Part shown: positions 8,027 through 18,200 of the stretch, in pieces | How the letters are laid out: each line of letters opens with the position of its first letter | Numbering within the stretch: position 1 is the first letter of the stretch | Origin: Diplocloster hominis | GTDB taxonomy: Bacteria; Bacillota; Clostridia; Lachnospirales; Lachnospiraceae | Assembly: GCF_032380655.1 (NCBI RefSeq) | Contig: NZ_JAWDIY010000003.1 | Coordinates: forward strand, 186,001-250,000 | Direction: 5' to 3' | Length of the DNA: 64,000 bases | The notes under the pieces: model-generated | The model's input: only the letters and a program-made list of their open reading frames with translations | What the model was told of the DNA's origin: nothing | Databases searched by the model: none | Made by a program: the position numbers and the translations under genes

Positions 8027-9712
8027 TCAGACCACGCTCTTTCCGCCGGACACTTTATTAAAGATCAGCAGACACACCACCGTAGCCAAAGTCAGGATGG
8101 TCGACAGCGCCGCCGCCTGTCCGTACGCGTCATTATTGACACAGTTAAAGATTGCCACAGAAATCGTAATCGTCTTTCCTGTATACAAAATCAGCGTGGC
8201 GCTCAATGTATTCATTACGCTGATCAGGCTTAAGACCGCCCCCGACATCAGGCCGGGCAGCATCAGATGCACCGTCGTCTTAAAGAATGTTTTCATGGCC
8301 GGTACGCCCAGGCTTATGGATGCTTCCTCCACCGAATTATCTATCTGGTAGAGGATACCCACACTGGACCTCATGGTATAAGGCAGCTTTCGTATGACAA
8401 AGGAGATAATAATCGCCCACATAGTTCCGGTCAGTACGATCGCCCCCTGGTTAAAGGCCACCGTCAGACAGATACCGAGAACTGCTCCGGGGATGACATA
8501 GGGGAACATCAGCAGCATGTCGATCAGATTGGATACGAAACTCTTCCGCCTGACGATCAGGTAGGAACCGATCAGCCCCAGCAGTACAATGATGGCCAGC
8601 GCAATAAAGGAATACAAAAAGGTATTGGTAATACTGCGTCCCAGCTTATTGGCCACCTGCCGGTAACTGTCCAGGCTGAAACCGGCTACGAACAGCGGGC
8701 CGTTGGTCTTTAAGAAGGATTGGATCGTAACCGTGATCTGCGGCAATACCGAGAGGAAGGATACGAAGAATACCACAGCCGTCGCCAGAAGCTTTTTCCC
8801 CCGGGTCAGCTCGATGACCGCCGGCGGACGAAGGCTGGTCATATTATAACTCTTTCTGTCCACGAACCGCTTCTGGACGAAGAGTACCACCAGGGCAATG
8901 ATGATGATAATAACGCTCAAGGCGCTGGCAAAGCCCGTGTCCGTCCCCACCTCATTCAGGAATTCCTTGTAAATGATAACCGGCAGCGTGCTGTAGCCTT
9001 CCCCGATCAGCCTAGGTGTACCGAAGTCAGCCAGGGCCGTCATGAACACCATCAGTGCCGATGACAAGATGGTCGGCAGGATGACCGGAAATGTAATCTT
9101 CAGAATCCTGCGGATTCCGGAGATCCCCAGATTCTCACTGGCCTCCTCCAGGGAGGAATCGATACTCCCCAGCGCACCCGACACATAGAGGTACACCATG
9201 GGATAGAGTTTCAGTGTAAATACCAGGACGATCCCTTTAAATCCATAGATCTCTCCCATTTCGATTCCGATCATCGACAGCAGTTTTGTGATAAATCCCG
9301 CGCGGCCCAGCAGGGTGATCCAGGCGTAAGCGCCGATAAACGGCGGTGACAGCATGGAGAGAACCACCATTACATTGATCAGCCTTTTCCAGTACAGATT
9401 AAAGCGGGACCCGATATATGCCAGCGGCACCCCCAGCAGGGTAGCCAGAACCGTCACCACCGTACTGATCAAAAGGCTGTGCCCCAGCGCTTCCTGATAG
9501 TATTTCTTCTGGAAAAACTTCAGGTAATTGCTCATGGTAAACGCGTTGGTATCCGGATTCTGAAAGCTCTGGACAATCAGCTTCAGGAACGGATAGACTA
9601 TAAAGATCAGGCACAGGATCAGAATCAGCAGACTCATAATCGTCCAGAAATTAAATCGGTCCATGTGAAGCTTCTCATAAATCTTCTTTTTGGGTTTTGT
9701 ATTTTCTTTCAT
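8027..9712 (-). CDS. ABC transporter double permease (Fe3+/sugar-phosphate type)
   Basis: 561 aa from the ATG at 9712 (MKENTKPKKKIYEKLHMD), preceded by AGGAGGGG; an upstream TTG overlapping the ATPase stop is less likely. Two complete binding-protein-dependent permease domains are fused head to tail, about 12 membrane helices. Each has an EAA loop that contacts the ATPase: EEASENLGISGIRRILK in the first half and EEASISLGVPAMKTFFK in the second. This FbpB/AfuB-type layout is found in importers for ferric ion, hexose phosphates, 2-aminoethylphosphonate or thiamine. The substrate is not shown by the sequence. The gene sits 23 bases after the ATPase gene. Confidence 0.92.
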   Translation of the reverse strand: MKENTKPKKKIYEKLHMDRFNFWTIMSLLILILCLIFIVYPFLKLIVQSFQNPDTNAFTMSNYLKFFQKKYYQEALGHSLLISTVVTVLATLLGVPLAYIGSRFNLYWKRLINVMVVLSMLSPPFIGAYAWITLLGRAGFITKLLSMIGIEMGEIYGFKGIVLVFTLKLYPMVYLYVSGALGSIDSSLEEASENLGISGIRRILKITFPVILPTILSSALMVFMTALADFGTPRLIGEGYSTLPVIIYKEFLNEVGTDTGFASALSVIIIIIALVVLFVQKRFVDRKSYNMTSLRPPAVIELTRGKKLLATAVVFFVSFLSVLPQITVTIQSFLKTNGPLFVAGFSLDSYRQVANKLGRSITNTFLYSFIALAIIVLLGLIGSYLIVRRKSFVSNLIDMLLMFPYVIPGAVLGICLTVAFNQGAIVLTGTMWAIIISFVIRKLPYTMRSSVGILYQIDNSVEEASISLGVPAMKTFFKTTVHLMLPGLMSGAVLSLISVMNTLSATLILYTGKTITISVAIFNCVNNDAYGQAAALSTILTLATVVCLLIFNKVSGGKSVV

Positions 9713-9735
9713 AACGCCCCTCCTTTCAACCGCCG

Positions 9736-10812
9736 TCAATCGCGCATGATTGTATTTTCCGTCTCCGCGTCAAACACACAGATCCTTCCGGACATCAGTT
9801 CCAGGCTTACCCGGTCATTCATTTTCCGGGAAATATCCATCTCATCCGTGTACTCGTTGACTTCAATCAATGGGCCGTTATCAATCTGGATCTCATAGTT
9901 CATAAAATCCCCAAGGAAGGTGCTCATGGTAATGGTTCCCTGAATCTCCCCCTCCTTCGCGGCGCCCAGATGGACGTATTCGGGGCGGACGGACACCTTT
10001 ACCTTTCCTTCATATTCCCTGTCGATATTCAGTTCCAGCTGTTTCACTCCCAGGATCTTCACGACACCGCCGCTTGCTTCCCCGTCCAGGAAACAGGAGG
10101 TTCCGATAAAGTTCGCCACAAACATATTCGCCGGTTTGGTATAGATCTCCATCGGTTCACCCAGCTGTTCCACCTGTCCGTCATGGATAATGGCGATCCG
10201 GTCCGATATGGATAACGCCTCCTCCTGGTCATGGGTGACATATATGGTGGTAATGTTCAGCTGCTTTTGGATTTTCTTGATACTGGTACGCATGGTCACA
10301 CGAAGTTTGGCGTCCAGATTGCACAGCGGTTCGTCCATCAGCAGCACATCCGGGTGGATGACCACTGCTCTGGCCAGAGCCACACGCTGCTGCTGGCCGC
10401 CGGAGAGCTGGCTGGGCATCCGGTCCTTCAGATTATCGATCTGCATCATCTTCATGGCTTCCATGGCACGGTCCGTCAGCTCTTTCCCTTTGATCTTCCG
10501 GGCCTTCAGGCCGTATTCTACATTTCCCTGAACGGTCATGTGGGGAAATATGGCATAGTTCTGAAATACCATGCCGATATTTCTTTTATCCGCCGGAATA
10601 TGATTGATTTCTTTGTCATTGAAATATATTTTTCCTTCATCAATCGGATTAAATCCCGCGATCATGCGCAAAAGCGTCGTCTTTCCGCAGCCAGATGGTC
10701 CCAGCAGCGTAAAAAATTCCCCTTCCTTAATGTCTAGACTGATATGGTCACAAGCTTTGAAGTCTCCATATACCTTCGTCGCTCCGTCGATCTTCACCCT
10801 TTGACTGCTCAT
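9736..10812 (-). CDS. ABC transporter ATP-binding protein (PotA/FbpC type)
   Basis: 358 aa from the ATG at 10812 (MSSQRVKIDGATKVYGD), which has GGAGGAAGAGG upstream. It has Walker A GPSGCGKTT, Q-loop, signature LSGGQQQRVALARA, Walker B VLLMDEPLCNLDA, and the H-loop in YVTHDQEEAL. A C-terminal TOBE-type region (about 245-355) is typical of importers in the CUT1/Fbp/Pot group. It energises the fused permease encoded directly downstream and works with the binding lipoprotein encoded upstream. The hairpin at 10842-10883 between it and the binding-protein gene probably lowers its expression relative to that protein. Confidence 0.93.
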   Translation of the reverse strand: MSSQRVKIDGATKVYGDFKACDHISLDIKEGEFFTLLGPSGCGKTTLLRMIAGFNPIDEGKIYFNDKEINHIPADKRNIGMVFQNYAIFPHMTVQGNVEYGLKARKIKGKELTDRAMEAMKMMQIDNLKDRMPSQLSGGQQQRVALARAVVIHPDVLLMDEPLCNLDAKLRVTMRTSIKKIQKQLNITTIYVTHDQEEALSISDRIAIIHDGQVEQLGEPMEIYTKPANMFVANFIGTSCFLDGEASGGVVKILGVKQLELNIDREYEGKVKVSVRPEYVHLGAAKEGEIQGTITMSTFLGDFMNYEIQIDNGPLIEVNEYTDEMDISRKMNDRVSLELMSGRICVFDAETENTIMRD

Positions 10813-10841
10813 AATCCTCTTCCTCCATCTCTTCATTTTAA

Positions 10842-10883
10842 AGGAGGAAGGATGGCTTTTGCTGCATTCTCATCCTTCCTCCT
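10842..10883 (-). terminator. Intercistronic hairpin (attenuator or mRNA stabiliser)
   Basis: A perfect 13-bp inverted repeat, AGGAGGAAGGATG (10842-10854) with CATCCTTCCTCCT (10871-10883), and a 16-base loop. Only a weak T-stretch follows on the minus strand. Hairpins at this position, between a binding-protein gene and the other transporter genes, usually set the protein ratio by partial termination or by protecting the upstream mRNA. Confidence 0.7.
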
Positions 10884-10907
10884 GGTTTATCCGAATCGCT
10901 TCCGCAG

Positions 10908-11972
10908 TTAACGGGAGATCAAATCATTCCATTTATCGTTGAACTCCTGGGTATGGCTGGAGGTCCAGTCGATATCCATATTCACGAAAGTGATTTTATC
11001 CCACGCTTCCATGGTGTCCGGATCTGAGACGTCGGTACGTACCGAGCGGCGGTTTAAGTCGCCCAATTGCTCCTGAACCTCTTTGCTGCTCAGATAGTCG
11101 ATAAATTTCTGCGCGTTTTTCAGATTCTGGCAATCCTTTACAACCGCCATGCCGGAAGGGCTGGAAGAAGTCCCCTCGCTGGGATATACGATGGCGATAT
11201 TAGCACCTGACTGGATATAGCGCAGCGCCGCTTCCTCATAGGTCAATCCGACCATGTATTCCCCATCAGCCACTCCCTTATATACGCCGGAAGAGGAATC
11301 CAGGATTTTTCCATCCAGATTATCCACTAATTTTTCGATAAATTCATAACCTTTGCCGTCATCCGTTCCGTAAGCCAGAATAATGGACATCATACAGGCA
11401 AAAGAAGAGGATGCGGAGGTCGGGTCCGCGCAGGCGATCTGGCCTTTATATTTCTCATCCAGCAGGTCTGCCCAGGAAGTCGGCGCGCCGGCTGCGTCCA
11501 CCAGCTCCGTGTTATAGATCATAACCATAGGGCCCATATCGAATCCGGTATAGTAGCCGTTGGCATCTTTTGCCGCGTCTTTTAAGGAATCCACATTGGA
11601 TGAGGTATACTGCTGAAGCATATCCTGATTCGCGCGATAGGTATCGATGACGCCGCCCCATACCACATCCGCCTGGGGGTTGCCCGCTTCCGCTTTTATA
11701 CGCGCGAACAGGGAAGAAGTTCCATCCTGAACCAGATCCACCTTAATGCCCGTCTGGTCCTCGAATTCCTGTATGATCGGATCTGCCCAGTCTGTGGAGT
11801 TAGAATAGTAAAGTGTCATGCTCTTCGTCTCTTCCGGCTCCGCCGCAGGCGCTTCCTTGGAATCCCCCGTCCCGGACGAACCGGCGGGTGCTTCTTCTTT
11901 CTTGGAACCGCAGCCGGCCAGAAGGCCTATACACAAGGTAACCGTTAATAAAACTGCTAATTTTCTTTTCAT
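10908..11972 (-). CDS. Extracellular solute-binding lipoprotein of an ABC importer
   Basis: 354 aa with a lipoprotein signal peptide (MKRKLAVLLTVTLCIGLLAG, lipobox LLAGC near residue 21), a Ser/Glu/Ala-rich linker and a periplasmic-binding-protein type II fold of the FbpA/AfuA/PotD kind (TLYYSNSTDWADPIIQEFED, then QADVVWGG and the KNAQKFIDYLSSKEVQE segment). AAGGGGGAT precedes the ATG. It is the first gene of the importer operon (binding protein, ATPase, double permease), which is followed by a YesM/YesN pair. Members of this family bind Fe3+, hexose phosphates, phosphonates or similar anions. The ligand is not evident; the neighbouring two-component system suggests induction by the ligand itself. 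Confidence 0.9.
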   Translation of the reverse strand: MKRKLAVLLTVTLCIGLLAGCGSKKEEAPAGSSGTGDSKEAPAAEPEETKSMTLYYSNSTDWADPIIQEFEDQTGIKVDLVQDGTSSLFARIKAEAGNPQADVVWGGVIDTYRANQDMLQQYTSSNVDSLKDAAKDANGYYTGFDMGPMVMIYNTELVDAAGAPTSWADLLDEKYKGQIACADPTSASSSFACMMSIILAYGTDDGKGYEFIEKLVDNLDGKILDSSSGVYKGVADGEYMVGLTYEEAALRYIQSGANIAIVYPSEGTSSSPSGMAVVKDCQNLKNAQKFIDYLSSKEVQEQLGDLNRRSVRTDVSDPDTMEAWDKITFVNMDIDWTSSHTQEFNDKWNDLISR

Positions 11973-12106
11973 GAATAATCCCCCTTTAATCTCTGTTCAC
12001 TTTTACTTTTTTTAATAGTGTCTAAGCAGCTCTTTCTATAAAATTTTAATCCCGCTTCTCCTTTCATCATTTTTTGTCTGTCACTTTATTTACTATTTAC
12101 GTTAAT

Positions 12107-12135
12107 ATTATAGTTTCATTGTGCATTTCGCAATA
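12107..12135 (-). promoter_or_regulatory. Probable promoter of the ABC importer operon
   Basis: A perfect TATAAT (12107-12112, minus strand) has only a poor -35 (TATTGC, 12130-12135) at 17 bases. A good -10 with a weak -35 is what an activator-dependent promoter looks like, which fits the adjacent AraC-type regulator. Confidence 0.45.
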
Positions 12136-12175
12136 AGACAAATCGGCAAAATAGGGTTGCAGAATCGCACACTTT

Positions 12176-12199
12176 AAAAAATAGCAGCGCTCGAAAAAA
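12176..12199 (-). repeat. 24-bp dispersed repeat, copy 1
   Basis: On the minus strand: six T, then CGAGCGCTGCTA, then six T. All 24 bases match the copy at 41815-41838, and 23 match the copy at 41907-41930. It lies in the divergent intergenic region between the importer operon and a lipoprotein gene. Confidence 0.6.
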
Positions 12200-12235
12200 C
12201 ATTTTACCCCCTCGACAAAATCCCCCCCGCTTTTC

Positions 12236-12264
12236 TTGTTTTCCATTTTTCCGTATGCTATAGT
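12236..12264 (+). promoter_or_regulatory. Promoter of the two-domain lipoprotein gene
   Basis: TTGTTT (12236-12241), 17-base spacer, TATAGT (12259-12264). The transcript would start near 12271, about 87 bases before the chosen start codon. Confidence 0.5.
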
Positions 12265-12357
12265 AATCCGCAATACATGGAGCAATTCCACCTAGAAGCG
12301 GAATCGTACCATTGGAAATGTAACCGATCAAATGGAAGAGGAGGTTCTCAACTACAT

Positions 12358-13431
12358 ATGAAATGCCGTTACCGACTGCCGCTGCTGCTCGCCGCATTCT
12401 GCCTGACCCTCTGCCTGTCCGGATGTGCCCTGCACAATCCCGGGGCTCAGATCAAAGAACAACTGGAAGCCCTCAAACATCCTGAAACAGGCGGGGAACT
12501 CCTGAATACCATACACCAGCTGGACCCGGACAAAACCCTTCAGTTCCTGGACTATGACAACGGAATCCTGGCTTCCCGTCTCCTGGAAAATTACGATTAT
12601 CAGATCCAGGCTTCGCAGATCACCGGGGAAAAAGCAGAGGTTACTATAAAACTGACCACCCGCAACATGGAGCAGCTAATGGAAACCTACCGTTCAGAGG
12701 TCCTGAACCGCTATATCAGCGCAGGGCCAATGGGACAGGCAGCTGCCCTGGACTGTACCGGCATCCTGTCCGACATCCTGGACTCCTGTTCCGGGTCCCA
12801 GACCCGCCGGATCACCCTGTCCCTGGTCCGAAGCGAGGACGGCTGGACCTATGAGTCCCCTTCCACCGCCCTGGATCAGCTCACCGGAGGTCTGATCACC
12901 AGTATCGAAAACTCAGGCCTCGCCTCTCCATCCGCCATGGCCCAGGCCTACCTGGACCGCTTAAAGCAAATGGACCCGGAAACGCTCCGCCAATACCTGT
13001 CCATCCGCCATTTCTTCACAGACCAGGAGCCGCAGGCTTCCTCCCAGGACCTGGCCTACGCAGCCCAGATCCACAAGAACCTGGACTATCAGATCCTCTC
13101 CTGTGAACAGACCGACACCTCCGCCCTGGTCAACCTCTCTTTGAATCTGACCACCGCAGACCTGCCCCAGCTCTTCACTGCTTACAAAGACCAGCTAAAC
13201 ACCCTGAAAAATGATCCCGCTCTCCTGAAGCTGACAGATGAGGAATTCCTGATAAAGTCCTCCGACCTGCTTTTGAATCTCCTGGAGGAAAGTATGACTT
13301 CCGTAACGATCGAGACTTCCCTGCCTATGTCCCAGACCAATGGGATCTGGCTGCCGAGGATTGAGACGAATGCTTTTTCGGATGCTCTGCTGGGGAACTA
13401 CCCGGAGGCGATTTCTGTGCTGCAGAATTAG
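12358..13431 (+). CDS. Lipoprotein with two NTF2-like repeats
   Basis: 357 aa from the ATG at 12358, where a lipoprotein signal peptide begins (KCRYRLPLLLAAFCLTLC, lipobox LSGC). AGAGGAGG lies 13 bases upstream, a slightly long spacing. The mature protein has two tandem regions of about 150 residues that resemble each other: a start such as QLEALKHPETG or YLDRLKQMDPETL, a central NYDYQI / NLDYQI element followed by a TxxxAxVxxxLTT strand, and a helix with LMETYRSEVL / LFTAYKDQL. This matches DUF5105/DUF4878-like lipoproteins with an NTF2-like fold. Function unknown; it should be anchored on the outer face of the cytoplasmic membrane. Codon use favours CTG and CC-ending codons more than its neighbours do. 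Confidence 0.75.
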   Translation: MKCRYRLPLLLAAFCLTLCLSGCALHNPGAQIKEQLEALKHPETGGELLNTIHQLDPDKTLQFLDYDNGILASRLLENYDYQIQASQITGEKAEVTIKLTTRNMEQLMETYRSEVLNRYISAGPMGQAAALDCTGILSDILDSCSGSQTRRITLSLVRSEDGWTYESPSTALDQLTGGLITSIENSGLASPSAMAQAYLDRLKQMDPETLRQYLSIRHFFTDQEPQASSQDLAYAAQIHKNLDYQILSCEQTDTSALVNLSLNLTTADLPQLFTAYKDQLNTLKNDPALLKLTDEEFLIKSSDLLLNLLEESMTSVTIETSLPMSQTNGIWLPRIETNAFSDALLGNYPEAISVLQN

Positions 13432-13463
13432 GTTGTTTCGATAGGGCCGGAGCGTATGCGGCA

Positions 13464-13548
13464 GAAGAGGCAGGAACCTTGCGGGTTCGGGACACGTGTG
13501 GGCCGGATGGCGCGTTGTGTCCCGAAGCTTAAAGGTTCTTGCCTCTTC
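13464..13548. repeat. Long imperfect hairpin between converging genes
   Basis: Arms of 32 bases (13464-13495 and 13517-13548) pair with about five mismatches, starting GAAGAGGCAGGAACCTT on the left and closing a 21-base loop. It lies between the converging lipoprotein and gltD genes and may serve both as terminator. It resembles the larger palindromic elements of this window in miniature. Confidence 0.55.
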
Positions 13549-13632
13549 GGATCTGGGGATTCTTATGTCTGTATGATGGGTTTTGCATCACCTGTCTTTT
13601 GTGCGGGACAGCCTGGCCCGCGGGTCGGTTGT

Positions 13633-15210
13633 CTACTGAACATAGAGGTTGGTATAGCCCATGAGGCTTTCGTCAACTTCCCGGGCTGCCTCACGGCCTT
13701 CCCGGATCGCCCAGACTACCAGGGACTGGCCCCGGTGCATGTCGCCGGCGGTGAATACGTTTTCTATGTTGGTTTGGTATTTTCCGGGAGCGGTGTCCAC
13801 GTTGGCGCGGTCGTTTCGTTTTACCTGGAAGGCGTCGGCGATGGTTTTCTGGGCACCCAGGAAGCCCGCTGCGATGAGGACCAGGTCTACGTCCTTAAGG
13901 GTCTCGCTTCCAGGGACTTCTGACATGGTTGTGCGGCCTGTTTTCTCGTCTTTTTGGGGTTCCAGGCTGATTAGTCTGGCTTTGCAGACGTTTCCGCTCT
14001 TGTCTTTCAGGAATTCTTTTACCGTGGTCTGGTAGATTCTGGGGTCGCGGCCATATTGGGCGATGGCCTCTTCCTGGCCGTAATCGGTTTTACAGGTTTT
14101 CGGCCACTCGGGCCAGGTATTGTCCCCGGACCGCTCATCCGGTAGTTTGGGCATCATTTCTAACTGGATTACGGAGCGGGCGCCGTGGCGGATGGCTGTG
14201 CCTACACAGTCGTTGCCGGTGTCTCCGCCGCCGATGACCATGACGTTTTTTCCTTTGGCCGAGATGTATTGGCCGTCGGTCAGGCCGGAATCCAACAGGC
14301 TTTTTGTGGTGGATTTCAGGTAGTCTACGGCAAAATAGATGCCTTTGGCGTCCCGGCCGGGTACATTCAGGTCCCGGGGGTTTGAGGCGCCGCAGGCCAG
14401 GATGACCCGGTCGTATTCTTTTAATATGTCGGATGCCGCTAGATTTTTGGTTTTCTCGTTGGCAGATTTGATTTTGACGTTTTTGGTATCTGAACTTTGT
14501 GAAGTATTCTTATCTGTCGGCTCGCGGCCGGCTCCGACATTGGCGTTGGTTATGAATTCCACGCCTTCTTCCTGCATGATCTTTATTTTGCGCTCGATGA
14601 TCTTTTTATCCAGCTTCATGTTGGGGATGCCGTACATCAGCAGGCCTCCCACACGGTCGCTGCGTTCGAATACGGTTACCAGATGGCCTCTTTTGTTTAG
14701 CTGGTCCGCGGCGGCTAGTCCGGCGGGACCGCTGCCGATCACGGCTACTTTTTTGCCGGTGCGCACCTTGGGGGGATTTGCGGCGGCATAGCCGGCTGAG
14801 TAAGCGTGTTCTATGATCCCGTATTCGTTTTCTTTGATGGCCACCGGAGTGTCATTCAGGCCGCAGGTGCAGGCGGCCTCACAGGGAGCCGGGCAGACCC
14901 GGGCTGTGAATTCCGGGAAATTGTTGGTTTTCTTCAGACGCCTGTAGGCCTGCTCCCAGTTTCCGGTGTAGACCAGATCGTTCCACTCGGGGATCAGGTT
15001 GTGCAGGGGACATCCTGTTACCATTCCGTTTAAGACCACGCCTGACTGACAGAAGGGTACGCCGCAGGCCATACATCTGGCCCCCTGCTGCCGCTGTTTC
15101 TCCTCGGAGAGCGGTGTGTGGAATTCATCGAAATTCCCGATACGGCTTTTGGGGTCCTGCACGCCGCTCACTTCTCTTTTATATTCCATAAAACCGGTAG
15201 GTTTTCCCAT
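13633..15210 (-). CDS. gltD: Glutamate synthase small subunit
   Basis: The NADPH-dependent small (beta) subunit passes electrons through FAD and Fe-S clusters to the large subunit for glutamate synthesis from glutamine and 2-oxoglutarate. 525 aa. The N-terminal cysteine-rich region (GARCMACGVPFCQ, CPLHNLIPEWND, CPAPCEAACTCG) binds [4Fe-4S] clusters. Next come the FAD site VAVIGSGPAGLAAA, the GGLLMYGIPNMKL segment, and the NAD(P)H site VMVIGGGDTGNDC. Around residues 220-255 there is a lysine/serine/asparagine-rich stretch (EPTDKNTSQSSDTKNVK) that the usual family sequence lacks. This accounts for the length, about 30 residues over the norm. The gene follows gltB by 11 bases. Confidence 0.95.
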   Translation of the reverse strand: MGKPTGFMEYKREVSGVQDPKSRIGNFDEFHTPLSEEKQRQQGARCMACGVPFCQSGVVLNGMVTGCPLHNLIPEWNDLVYTGNWEQAYRRLKKTNNFPEFTARVCPAPCEAACTCGLNDTPVAIKENEYGIIEHAYSAGYAAANPPKVRTGKKVAVIGSGPAGLAAADQLNKRGHLVTVFERSDRVGGLLMYGIPNMKLDKKIIERKIKIMQEEGVEFITNANVGAGREPTDKNTSQSSDTKNVKIKSANEKTKNLAASDILKEYDRVILACGASNPRDLNVPGRDAKGIYFAVDYLKSTTKSLLDSGLTDGQYISAKGKNVMVIGGGDTGNDCVGTAIRHGARSVIQLEMMPKLPDERSGDNTWPEWPKTCKTDYGQEEAIAQYGRDPRIYQTTVKEFLKDKSGNVCKARLISLEPQKDEKTGRTTMSEVPGSETLKDVDLVLIAAGFLGAQKTIADAFQVKRNDRANVDTAPGKYQTNIENVFTAGDMHRGQSLVVWAIREGREAAREVDESLMGYTNLYVQ

Positions 15211-15221
15211 GATCCGTCCTC

Positions 15222-18200
15222 CTATTTATTCTGGTTTGCGTAAAAAGCTTCGATGGCTGCCTGTTCACTGCTTAAGCCCTTTTCTTCCATCTGTACGATA
15301 GTGAGCAGCATCCGGTTATAGTCGTAAGGGATGATCTTTTTGAATTTGGGCAGATAGGTTCCAAAGTCGGCCAGTATTTTTTTGCCCTTTTCTGAATTGG
15401 TGTATGCCACATGTTCCCGGATCATATCCTTTAATTCCAGTACGTCGTATTTGGATGTGATTTCACTCACAGATACCATTTCTTTGTTCAGGTTTTTATA
15501 GAGATCACTGTCCTCATCCAGTACATAGGCGATGCCGCCGCTCATGCCGGCCGCGAAGTTTTTCCCGGTCTTGCCAAGGACTACGGCCCGGCCCCCGGTC
15601 ATGTATTCACAGCCGTGGTCACCCACGCCTTCCACTACCGCGCTGGCCCCGGAATTGCGGACGCAGAACCGCTCGCCGGCTACGCCGTTAATGTAGGCTT
15701 TTCCGCTGGTGGCTCCGTAGAGGGCCACGTTTCCGATGATGATATTTTCATCCTGGGCAAATTTGACTCCCCGGGGAGGGTAGACGATCAGCTTTCCGCC
15801 GGACAGCCCTTTTCCAAAATAGTCGTTGCTGTCGCCGATGAGTTCCAGGGTCAGGCCCCTGGGAATAAACGCACCGAAGCTCTGTCCGCCGGAACCTTTG
15901 CACTTAACCGTAAAGGTATCCTCCTCAAGGGTATCCTGGTACATTCTGGTGATCTCAGCGCCGAACATCGTTCCAAAGGTCCGGTTGACGTTGGTGACAT
16001 CCACCTCGATGCTTCGTTTTTGCCTGTCTGCCAGCGCCGGTTTTAATTTCTTAAGCAATATTTTTGCATCTGCCGTTTCTTCCAGATGGAAGTCATAGAC
16101 CTGCCTGGGATCAAAAGCATGTTTTTGGCCGTCTCTCGCAAAAGGATTATCCAGAATCCCGGACAGGTCTACTTTGGAGGCCTTTTCGGATAGCGGCCCT
16201 TCTTTTTTACAGAGAAGATCGCTCCGGCCTACCAGCTCATCCACCGTCCGCACACCCAGCTTCGCCATGTATTCCCTGAGCTCCTGGGCAATAAAGCGCA
16301 TAAAATTGATCACGTATTCCGGTTTCCCCCGGAAACGCTTGCGCAGTTTAGGATTCTGGGTGGCGATACCCACCGGGCAGGTGTCCAGATGACAGACGCG
16401 CATCATCACGCAGCCCATGGTTACCAGCGGCGCGGTGGCAAAGCCGAACTCCTCGGCTCCCAGCATGGCAGCTATGGCCACATCCCGGCCGCTCATCAGC
16501 TTTCCGTCGGTCTCGATCACGACTTTGTTCCGAAGGCCGTTTCGGATCAGGGTCTGGTGTGTCTCCGCCACGCCCAGCTCCCAGGGCAGCCCCGCATTGT
16601 GGATGGAACTTCTGGGGGCGGCTCCCGTACCGCCGTCATAACCGGATACCAGGATTACCTGGGCACCCGCTTTGGCCACACCGGCCGCCACGGTTCCGAC
16701 TCCCGCCTCGGATACCAGCTTCACGGAGATTCTGGCGTCCTTGTTGGCATTCTTTAAATCATAGATCAGCTGGGCCAGATCCTCGATGGAATAGATATCG
16801 TGGTGAGGCGGCGGTGAGATCAGGCCGACGCCGGGCGTGGAATGCCTGGTCTTCGCCACCCACGGATATACCTTGGCCCCGGGCAGATGTCCGCCCTCAC
16901 CGGGCTTCGCTCCCTGGGCCATCTTGATCTGGATCTCCCGGGCGCTGACCAGATAGCGGCTGGTGACTCCGAATCGTCCGGACGCCACCTGTTTAATGGC
17001 TGAACAGCGGTTTTCACCGTCCGGGCCTATGGTCAGACGCTCCAGGCTCTCTCCGCCTTCGCCGCTGTTTGACTTTCCATGCAGGCGGTTCATGGCGACA
17101 GCCAGTGTCTCATGGGCTTCCTGGGAAATAGAGCCGTAGCTCATGGCCCCTGTCTTGAACCGGCGCACGATGGATTCCACCGGCTCCACCTCTTCGATGG
17201 GCACGCCCTTTTTCGGATAATGAAAATCCATCAGTCCCCGCAGCGTACCGGTATTGGACTGGGCGTTAATCAGTGAAGTGTATTCTTTAAACATCCCGTA
17301 ATCTTCCCGTTTCGCGGCTTCCTGCAGAAGATGGATGGTCCTGGGATTATACAGGTGCTCCTCCCCGCCGCTTCTGGCTTTATGGCGCCCGATGCTGTCC
17401 AGAGTCAGATCCACAGCCAGCCCCAGCGGATCAAAGGCGGAGTCGTGAAGCTCTGTCACTTCTCTTTGGATATCCTCCAGGGTGATTCCGCCGATCCGGC
17501 TGGTCGTACCGGTAAAATATTTATCAATCACGCTTCCGTCGATGCCGACGGCCTCAAAGATCTGGGAGCCCTGATAGGACTGGATCGTGGAAATCCCCAT
17601 TTTCGAGGCGATCTTCACAATCCCGTGCAGGACCGCATTATTATAATCCGTAACGGCCGCGTAATAGTCTTTATCCAGCATTTTCTCATCGATCAGCTGC
17701 CGGACGCTTTCCTGGGCCAGATACGGATTGATGGCACATGCGCCATAGCCCAGAAGTGTTGCGAAATGATGAACTTCCCTGGGTTCGCCGCTCTCCAGGA
17801 TCATAGCCACCGATGTACGCTTTTTCGTCTTGACCAGATGCTGCTGGAGCGCGGACACCGCCAGCAGGGACGGGATCGCCACATGATTTTCGTCCAGGCC
17901 CCGGTCGGAGAGGATCAGGATGTTCGCTCCGTCCCGGTACGCCCGGTCCACTTCCACAAACAGGCGCTCAATCGCCCGCTCCAGCCTGGTATTGGTATAG
18001 TAGGTGATCGGGATCACTTCGACCCGGAAGCCTTCCACCTGCATATTTTTGATTTTCAGCAGATCCGTGTTGGTCAGAATCGGATTGTTCACTTTCAGCA
18101 CATGACAGTTGGCTGCCTTTTCTTCCAGCAGATTTCCGTCCTCTCCGATGTAGACCGTAGTGCTGGTAACGATCTCCTCCCGGATCGCGTCGATGGGAGG

